NCBI GenBank assembly: GCA_025964325.1
Contig: JAOPZA010000193.1
Location: forward strand, 1-54,721
Length of the DNA: 54,721 nt
Origin: Conexibacter sp.
GTDB lineage: Bacteria; Actinomycetota; Thermoleophilia; Solirubrobacterales; Solirubrobacteraceae
Reading direction: 5' to 3'
Of the stretch, positions 49,402-54,721 are shown one piece after another (position 1 is the stretch's first letter; every line of letters starts with the position of its first letter). A model generated the notes under the pieces. It was not told the DNA's origin and did no database searches. It saw only the letters and a program-made list of their open reading frames with translations. The translations under genes and the position numbers were made by a program.

Positions 49402-50235
49402 TCACGCCTGCGACCCGCGGTCGCGTCCGGCGACGAGCAGGCTCACGTCCTCCTCGCCGACCTCGCCCATCGACATCGTCCCCATCCCTTCGCTGTGCGC
49501 GCGGTGACGCTGCAGCTCGACGTCGAAGCGGCTGCGGTCGCCGCGGTGCCAGGCGAGGAAGTACTCGAGCGGGCGGCCGCCCGCGAGGAAGCCGATGCTC
49601 TTCAGCAGCAGCACGGGGGCACCCGGATCGATCCCCAGCAGCGTCGCGTGCTCGGGACCGGCGAGCGCCGACTCGATCGTCCGGCGACCGCGTTCGAGCA
49701 CGAGCCCGAGCTCGTGCTCGAGCGTCGCGTAGAGCGAGCGGTGGCGCATGTCGAGCTCGAGCAGCGGCGAGCAGAGGTCGAACGGGAGGTAGGTCGAGGT
49801 GACGACCCAGGGCTCGCCGTTGATCGAGCGGAGGCGGTCGAGGCGCACGATCGGATCGCCGACGGCGAGCGCCAGCACCTGCGTGATGTGCGCGGGCGGC
49901 TCCTGCCGCTCGAACACGAGGATCTGGTTGCGCAGCTGCTGCCCGCGCGCGCTGACCTCCTCCGCGAGGCCGATCATGCTCTGGGCGAGGTGCTCGTCGA
50001 CCTTCGGGGGCGCCACGAACGAGCCCTTGCCCTTGTAGCGGATGATCAAGCCCTCGTTCGTCAGCTCGTTGAGCGCCTGCCGCACGACCGTGCGGCTGAC
50101 GTCGTACTCGTCGCAGAGCTGCGCCTCGCTCGGCAGCTGCTCGCCGACCGCGATGCGGCCGCCGCGCATCGCCTGCTCGAGGATCTCCCGCAGCTGCTCG
50201 TAATACGGGATCCGCGAGGACTTGTCGATCGTCAT
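49402..50235 (-). CDS. GntR family regulator, HutC subfamily
   Basis: A 277-residue repressor. The winged helix (YYEQLREILEQAMRGGRI, then LPSEAQLCDEYDVSRTVVRQALNEL and RYKGKGSFV) is joined to a UTRA ligand-binding domain with LALAVGDPIVRLDRLRSINGEPW and PLEYFLAWHRGDRSRFDVEL. HutC-type regulators typically sense sugars or sugar phosphates and bind palindromes. It is cotranscribed with the Gfo/Idh gene upstream under an operator-bearing promoter, so it is probably autoregulated. It lies beside the kinase operon, whose operator is 39 bases past its stop. Confidence 0.9.
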   Translation of the reverse strand: MTIDKSSRIPYYEQLREILEQAMRGGRIAVGEQLPSEAQLCDEYDVSRTVVRQALNELTNEGLIIRYKGKGSFVAPPKVDEHLAQSMIGLAEEVSARGQQLRNQILVFERQEPPAHITQVLALAVGDPIVRLDRLRSINGEPWVVTSTYLPFDLCSPLLELDMRHRSLYATLEHELGLVLERGRRTIESALAGPEHATLLGIDPGAPVLLLKSIGFLAGGRPLEYFLAWHRGDRSRFDVELQRHRAHSEGMGTMSMGEVGEEDVSLLVAGRDRGSQA

Positions 50236-50284
50236 CCGCACCTCTGCTACCCCCAGCTCTTCCGTTCGCGCGCCGACCGCCGAC

Positions 50285-51361
50285 TCAGGCGGTGAGCGCG
50301 GTCTCCCGGGCGAGCGGCAGCTCGACCCAGTCACCGGTCCGCGTCGACTCGACCGCGCCGTAGACGAGACCGATGCTGCGGAGATTGTCATGTCCGCTCG
50401 CCTGGGGCGCACGGCCCTCGCGCTTGGCGCTCGTGAACTCGTGCAGCGTGCCGGCGCGCTCCTCGGCCGGCAGCGCCACGAGCGGCACGTCCATCACGCC
50501 GTCGCCGCGCTCGAGCGCGTCGCGCGTGTACACGGTGACGCCGAAGTTCTCCGGTGACGGGATGTACTCGACGCGGTTGTGCTGCCACACGATCGCGCCG
50601 TCGGTGCCCTGGATCTCCCAGCTGCCGTCCCAGGTCGTCTCGCGACTGCGCGAGACCCAGCTGCCGCTGTAGGCGATGCTCGCGCCCTCTGGCGTCTCGA
50701 ACTCGGCGACGGCGGCGGCGTTGCCGCCGAACCAGCTCCACGAGGGGTTGAAGCTGCGGGCGCGCACGCGGTGCGGCTCGAGCCCGAGGATGCCGCGCAG
50801 GAAGTCGAAGTGGTGGATCGCCATGTCGATGATGAGCGGCTCCTCCATCTCCTCGCGGAAGCCGCCGAAGTGCGGCGCCTTGTGGAACCGCACGTCGACC
50901 GCCTCGATCCGGCCGATCGCGCCGCGCTCGATCAGCGTCCGGACGGTCTGCGGCCCGCGCTTGAAGCGAAAGCTCTGCGTCACCATGATCGCGCGCCCGA
51001 GCTCGTCGGCGCGCCGGACGATCCGGCTCGCCTCCTCGACGCTCGGCGCGAACGGCTTCTCGATCAGGCAGTCGAGGCCGGCCTCGAGGCAGCGGATCGC
51101 GACGTCGGCATGGACCTCCGGCGGCACGACGACGAGGGCGGCATCGGCCTCGACCTGCTCGAGCGCCTGCCCGAGGTCGGCGAAGCGCCGCTCCTGGGGC
51201 ACGTCGATCGGGTCGCACGTGCGTGCGAGCGCGTCGGGGCTGACGTCGACGACCGCGGCCAGCTCGGTGTGCTCGAACGCGTCGATCTCGCGCGCCCAGC
51301 CCGAGCCCCAGAAGCCGCCGCCGACCTGGATGATCCGCGTTCTGCTGTCTCCCACTGCCAT
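50285..51361 (-). CDS. Gfo/Idh/MocA-family oxidoreductase
   Basis: A 358-residue protein. It has a Rossmann-type IIQVGGGFWGSGWA at 8-21, the signature IEKPFAP with its catalytic Lys, a TQSFRFKRGP segment, and DMAIHHFDFLRGILG with the active-site His/Asp pair. The protein shares only family features with the two other Gfo/Idh members. The ATG at 51361 has a GGGAG nine bases upstream. It is the first gene of the unit that includes the HutC-type regulator and is divergent from the isomerase gene. Confidence 0.86.
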   Translation of the reverse strand: MAVGDSRTRIIQVGGGFWGSGWAREIDAFEHTELAAVVDVSPDALARTCDPIDVPQERRFADLGQALEQVEADAALVVVPPEVHADVAIRCLEAGLDCLIEKPFAPSVEEASRIVRRADELGRAIMVTQSFRFKRGPQTVRTLIERGAIGRIEAVDVRFHKAPHFGGFREEMEEPLIIDMAIHHFDFLRGILGLEPHRVRARSFNPSWSWFGGNAAAVAEFETPEGASIAYSGSWVSRSRETTWDGSWEIQGTDGAIVWQHNRVEYIPSPENFGVTVYTRDALERGDGVMDVPLVALPAEERAGTLHEFTSAKREGRAPQASGHDNLRSIGLVYGAVESTRTGDWVELPLARETALTA

Positions 51362-51380
51362 CTCTCTGTCTCCCACCAAT

Positions 51381-51402
51381 CTTGTTACGACAGGATTACA
51401 GG
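51381..51402. promoter_or_regulatory. Operator with one full site and one half-site (CCTGT-N4-ACAGG family)
   Basis: CTTGTTACGACAGG (51381-51394) is a degraded palindrome directly followed by the half-site ATTACAGG (51395-51402). In the minus sense it reads CCTGTAAT then CCTGTCGTAACAAG. It starts right after the -10 box of the Gfo/Idh-regulator promoter. Confidence 0.6.
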
Positions 51403-51432
51403 ATGCTAGACAAGTCCAACCCGTCGCGTCAA
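51403..51432 (-). promoter_or_regulatory. Promoter of Gfo/Idh-regulator operon (TTGACG-18-TAGCAT)
   Basis: Minus strand: TTGACG (51427-51432), 18 bases, TAGCAT (51403-51408), then the operator. The match to the importer 2 promoter in -10, spacing and operator position is close. Confidence 0.65.
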
Positions 51433-51524
51433 GGACGATTGCCGCCTGCCGCCCAGGGACCGCCGGAGGAAATTTCTATAGCCTGCGAGCTCTCGGGAAA
51501 TCCGTACTACAGGAACGCACAGCC

Positions 51525-52874
51525 ATGATCCCGCGCTTGACCTTCGCCATTCCCCGCCTGCTCCCGGTGCACCTCGAGGAGCAGCCGAAGCGATCCTTCG
51601 ACCGCCAGCTCGAGCACCTGCGCCAGCGGCTCGGCCCGCTCGTCGAATGGCTCCCGCCCGCCCACATCGACACGCCCGTCCCGGCCGCGGCGAGCGCGGT
51701 CGTGATCCCGGATCTGAGCGGCGTCGCGTACCGCAAGGTCGAGTCGTTCCGCGCGATCGAGCAGCCGATCCTGATCATCACCTCGGAGTTCGCGACCGTC
51801 TCGATGTGGGACTGGGAGATCCGCGACCACCTGCGCCGGAACGGGATCGCGACGATCGCCCCGACTTCGCTCGAGGAGTCCCAGGACATCTGCCGGGCGC
51901 TCGGCGTCAAGGAGACGCTGACGAGCTCCTCGATGCTCGCCTACCAGGACGACCTCGGCGCCGGCATGCAGCCCGACATCTTCAAGCGCTTCTTCTGGTG
52001 GGAGGACGCGTGCTCGGAGCGGATGCAGGAGCGCTTCGGCATCAACGTCGAGCACCGCAGCTTCAAGGAGCTGGCGGCGCGCGCGGCGGCCGTTCCGGAC
52101 GCGCGCGTCGCGACGGCGGCGGCGGGGCTCGAGGGCCGGGTGCCGATGCCGGGCCTGACCCCGTCCGCGCGCGCCGACGCCCTGCGCCTCTACGTCGCGC
52201 TCGGCGACGACCTCGACGAGGCGGGCGGCGTCGTCGCGGCCGGCATCAACTGCCTCAACGAGTCGGCCAGCTCGACGACGACCCCCTGCCTCGCCTGGAA
52301 CCTGCTCTTCCAGGAGCGCGGCCTGATGTGGGGCTGCGAGGCCGACCTGGCGTCGATGATGACCGAGCTGCTCGTGCACAAGAGCCTCGACGTCCCGGTG
52401 ATGATGTCGAACCTGTACCCCTTCCTGATGGGCGACGCGGCGCTCAGACACGAGAGAATCCCGTACTTCCCCGAGGTCGAGAGCGAGCCGCAGAACCACG
52501 TCCTCGTCGCGCACTGCGGCTACTTCGGCGTCGTGCCGCAGGCGTTCGCGACGAGCTGGGAGCTGAAGCCGCCGGTGCTCGAGATCGTCGACGCCAACGC
52601 GCACGCGATCGACGCCCGCTTCGCCGAGGGTCCGACCACGATCGTCAAGCTGGCCAGCACGATGGACACGCTCGTGACCAGCAGATCGGTCCTGACCGGC
52701 TACGTGCAGTACGAGGACTCCGACTGCGTCAACGGCGCCGTGCTGCGCGTCGAGGACGGCTACCGCTTCGTCGAGCAGCTGCCGTCGCACCACGTGATCC
52801 TCGCGACCGGCGAGCTGACCCGCCGCCTCGACGTCGTCGCGCAGGTCCTCGACCTCACGGTGGAGCGGATCTGA
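51525..52874 (+). CDS. L-fucose/L-arabinose isomerase-family protein
   Basis: A 449-residue protein. The C-terminal two-thirds carry isomerase-like segments: VVAAGINCLNESASSTTTPCLAWN, then RGLMWGCEADLASMMTELL, where the Glu (CEADL) matches a metal ligand of fucose isomerases, and HVLVAHCGYFGV with a late His. Such enzymes convert aldoses to ketoses using Mn2+. The length is short of E. coli FucI, as for many distant homologues. Several arginines use AGA, as in the ABC lipoproteins. The ATG has no strong Shine-Dalgarno; a TATAGC (51477-51482) and a TACAGG half-site (51508-51513) lie upstream. Confidence 0.75.
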   Translation: MIPRLTFAIPRLLPVHLEEQPKRSFDRQLEHLRQRLGPLVEWLPPAHIDTPVPAAASAVVIPDLSGVAYRKVESFRAIEQPILIITSEFATVSMWDWEIRDHLRRNGIATIAPTSLEESQDICRALGVKETLTSSSMLAYQDDLGAGMQPDIFKRFFWWEDACSERMQERFGINVEHRSFKELAARAAAVPDARVATAAAGLEGRVPMPGLTPSARADALRLYVALGDDLDEAGGVVAAGINCLNESASSTTTPCLAWNLLFQERGLMWGCEADLASMMTELLVHKSLDVPVMMSNLYPFLMGDAALRHERIPYFPEVESEPQNHVLVAHCGYFGVVPQAFATSWELKPPVLEIVDANAHAIDARFAEGPTTIVKLASTMDTLVTSRSVLTGYVQYEDSDCVNGAVLRVEDGYRFVEQLPSHHVILATGELTRRLDVVAQVLDLTVERI

Positions 52875-52885
52875 AGGATCGAGCG

Positions 52886-53770
52886 ATGGGCGAGTCCCTC
52901 GATCTGCATCAGCTGATCGCGGCGAAGCTGCCCTACCTGAGCCCGGCGCTGCGGCAGCTCGGCGAGTACATGCTGAGCACGCCCGCGGCGCCGCAGACGA
53001 TGACGATCTCCGAGCTCGCGAGCGCGGCCGGCGTGGCCAACTCGACCGTCTCGCGCTTCACGCGCAAGCTCGGCCTCGACGGCTACTACGCCCTCCGCCT
53101 CGGCATCGCCGAGGCGGAGTTCGTGAGACGCGCGCAGCGCCGCGCGGCCGGACCGGCGACGTTCGTCTACGAGAACGTCGTGCGCGACGACGACGCCGCC
53201 ACCGTCCTCGACAAGCTCAGCCGCAGCAGCCGCCACGCGCTCGCGGAGACGACGCGGCAGCTGGACGTCGACGCGCTCGAGCAGGCGGTCGGGCTGGTGG
53301 AGCGGACCTCCACGCTGATCTTCGCCTGCATGGGCTCGTCGAGCATCGCCGCGGAGAACGCCGTCGGCCGCTTCACGCGCGCCGGCCGCACGTGCGTGCT
53401 GGAACGCGACCAGGCGCTGCAGACGATGACGGCGATGACGGTCGGTCCCGCCGACCTCGTGATCGGCATCAGCGACTCGGGGCACACGACGCTGGTCGTC
53501 GAGGCGCTGCGGCTCGCGCGCGAGCGCGGCGCGCCGACGCTCGCGATCACCTCCCGCCCGGACGCGCCGCTGCGCGCGCACGCGGACGTCTGCCTGCTCA
53601 CGGCCCAGGCGCCCGGCGAAGGCGTCTACGGCGAGACGGTGACCGCGAAGTGGGGCCAGCTGCTGGTGATCGACGCGCTCTACGCGGCCTACGCGGCGCG
53701 CCACTTCGACGAGACGGTCGGCTACCTGAAGGCCAGCTTCTCGACCGTGATCCAGCGGTCGCGCAGCTGA
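52886..53770 (+). CDS. MurR/RpiR family transcriptional regulator
   Basis: A 294-residue regulator. The N-terminal HTH_6 domain (LSPALRQLGEYMLSTPAAPQTM, ISELASAAGVANSTVSRFTRKLG) is followed by a SIS sugar-phosphate-binding domain with FACMGSSSIAAENAVGRF, LVIGISDSGHTTLVVEAL and APTLAITSRPDAPL. RpiR proteins sense phosphosugars. It lies 11 bases after the isomerase gene and is probably cotranscribed with it, giving the locus a second sugar-responsive regulator. No operator for it was identified. Confidence 0.9.
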   Translation: MGESLDLHQLIAAKLPYLSPALRQLGEYMLSTPAAPQTMTISELASAAGVANSTVSRFTRKLGLDGYYALRLGIAEAEFVRRAQRRAAGPATFVYENVVRDDDAATVLDKLSRSSRHALAETTRQLDVDALEQAVGLVERTSTLIFACMGSSSIAAENAVGRFTRAGRTCVLERDQALQTMTAMTVGPADLVIGISDSGHTTLVVEALRLARERGAPTLAITSRPDAPLRAHADVCLLTAQAPGEGVYGETVTAKWGQLLVIDALYAAYAARHFDETVGYLKASFSTVIQRSRS

Positions 53771-53791
53771 CCGAAGCCGCGCCGCGGCCGT

Positions 53792-54721
53792 TCACATCAG
53801 GTTCGGCGTGTGCAGCTCCGAGAGGCGGCGCGCGGTCGCGGCGTCGAAGCCGGCCGCGCGCAGCCGCCGGATGCGGTTGTCCTCCATCGTCGCGAGCAGC
53901 CCGCGCACCGCGCGCGCGCCCTCCGACAGCGCGGCGGGGCGCAGCGAGCCGGCGGCCATGATCGTCAGGCCCTCGCTCAGCAGCGGGCTGAGGCCCGACA
54001 GCTCGGTCAGCTTCGCCGCCCGCTGCTCGGCCGCCCCGACGAGCGCCGCCCGCCGCTGTGGGTCGCCGGCGAGCACGTGGCGCACGTGCGAGATGCCGAA
54101 GTGGACGTGGCGGCGCTCGTCGCGATGCGCGAGGCGGGCGGCCGCCGCCGTGGCCGCGTCGGGCGCGTGGCGCTCGACGAAGCGCAGCAGGTCGAGGAAC
54201 GTGCCCTCGCCCAGCACGTTCAGCAGCAGCGCGGCGGCGGTGAAGTCGTGCTCGTCGAGCAGCGTGCGGAGCGACAGCTCGGTCGAGGCGAGCGCGTAGC
54301 CGCTGCGGCCGCCGATCAGCGCGCGCTTCGTGAAGACCTCGACGTGGCGCGCCTCGTCGTGGACGTGGCTGGCGAGCCACAGCAGCACCTCGGCGTAGGC
54401 CGGGTGCAGCTGCGGCAGGAAGCCGGCCGGCACGTAGAGCGCGGCGTACTCGTTCTGGGCGATGAACGTCATCACCTGCGCGACCGCCTGCTCGAGCACG
54501 TCGGGCAGGCCGCGCGCCGCCTCCCACGGCACGTCGCGCGAGGCGTCCCACTGCTGGCCCGAGGCCTGCTCCGCCAGCTCCGCGACGTCGGCCGCCCAGA
54601 CCGCGTCGCGGTCGTGCAGGCGCCAGTCGAACGCCGGCCCGCCGCGCTCGGCGACGGCGCCGAGCGGGACGAGGCCGGCGCTCCGCGACACCGCGGCGGG
54701 CACCTCGCCGCCAGCGCGCCA
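53792..54721 (-). CDS. Ferritin-like diiron protein (5' end outside or at window edge)
   Basis: The reading frame is open to the window edge; a GTG at 54703 would give 303 residues. Numbered from that GTG, the protein has a full diiron set: Glu85, Glu117 with His120 (DEARH), Glu166, and Glu196 with His199 (DERRH), spaced as in ferritin-like oxygenases and oxidases. It is mostly helical with no membrane segment. Diiron proteins of this size include hydroxylases and N-oxygenases; nothing in the context fixes the substrate. It is convergent with the RpiR gene, 21 bases apart. Confidence 0.7.
   Translation of the reverse strand, partial: WRAGGEVPAAVSRSAGLVPLGAVAERGGPAFDWRLHDRDAVWAADVAELAEQASGQQWDASRDVPWEAARGLPDVLEQAVAQVMTFIAQNEYAALYVPAGFLPQLHPAYAEVLLWLASHVHDEARHVEVFTKRALIGGRSGYALASTELSLRTLLDEHDFTAAALLLNVLGEGTFLDLLRFVERHAPDAATAAAARLAHRDERRHVHFGISHVRHVLAGDPQRRAALVGAAEQRAAKLTELSGLSPLLSEGLTIMAAGSLRPAALSEGARAVRGLLATMEDNRIRRLRAAGFDAATARRLSELHTPNLM

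Noticed and set aside
1-54721. tRNA, rRNA, CRISPR arrays, insertion sequences, prophage or plasmid origin
   Set aside because: No CCA-ending cloverleaf, no regularly spaced direct repeats with spacers, and no transposase, integrase or replication gene was seen.

Overview
The window is very GC-rich with dense, mostly overlapping genes. It is metabolic throughout: no rRNA, tRNA, CRISPR array, insertion sequence or phage gene was recognised. The gene families, Sec lipoproteins with Gly/Ser linkers and apparently leaderless promoters suggest a soil actinobacterium, plausibly class Thermoleophilia (Conexibacter/Solirubrobacter-like). The lineage is inference, since no marker gene is present.

Region 1 (1-13.6 kb) holds two related ATP-dependent amide/lactam modules. 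Minus-strand genes encode an FCD-type GntR regulator, a carboxymuconolactone-decarboxylase-like protein, a START-fold protein and the beginning of an amidase. Diverging from the regulator is an overlapping operon: an M24-fold (creatinase-like) hydrolase, HyuB, HyuA and a 3-hydroxyisobutyrate-dehydrogenase-like reductase. A second HyuA-HyuB pair faces it, next to a second FCD regulator and a second such reductase.

Region 2 (13.6-18.5 kb) holds an alpha/beta hydrolase and a sugar-type ABC importer (fused ATPase, permease, lipoprotein). The importer has its own promoter and a 30-codon leader ORF that overlaps the ATPase start.

Region 3 (18.6-30.7 kb) is one long minus-strand catabolic unit: acyl-CoA ligase, aldehyde dehydrogenase, GMC alcohol oxidase, SDR, a thiolase-fold protein lacking thiolase catalytic residues, its DUF35 partner, and a three-subunit molybdenum hydroxylase with a CoxG-like protein. 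A 165-bp segment with a long-range stem interrupts the hydroxylase genes and would bury the ribosome-binding site of the iron-sulfur subunit.

Region 4 (31.0-51.4 kb) is a large carbohydrate locus. It contains a second ABC importer (lipoprotein, ATPase, two permeases) followed by three TIM-barrel isomerases. Next is an eleven-gene operon: FGGY kinase, three NAD(P) oxidoreductases, cupin phosphoglucose isomerase, phosphotriesterase-fold lactonase candidate, 2-hydroxyacid dehydrogenase, KDPG-type aldolase, AroE-like dehydrogenase, TIM-barrel isomerase and SDR. A HutC-type GntR regulator lies beside it. CCTGT-N4-ACAGG palindromes upstream of the importer, the kinase operon and the regulator operon tie these units into one probable regulon.

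Region 5 (51.5-54.7 kb) carries a fucose-isomerase-like gene, an RpiR regulator and a diiron ferritin-like protein cut by the window edge. A likely overall scheme for regions 4-5 is uptake of a rare sugar or glycoside, isomerisation or epimerisation, phosphorylation, oxidation to a lactone, hydrolysis and aldol cleavage; the substrate is not evident.
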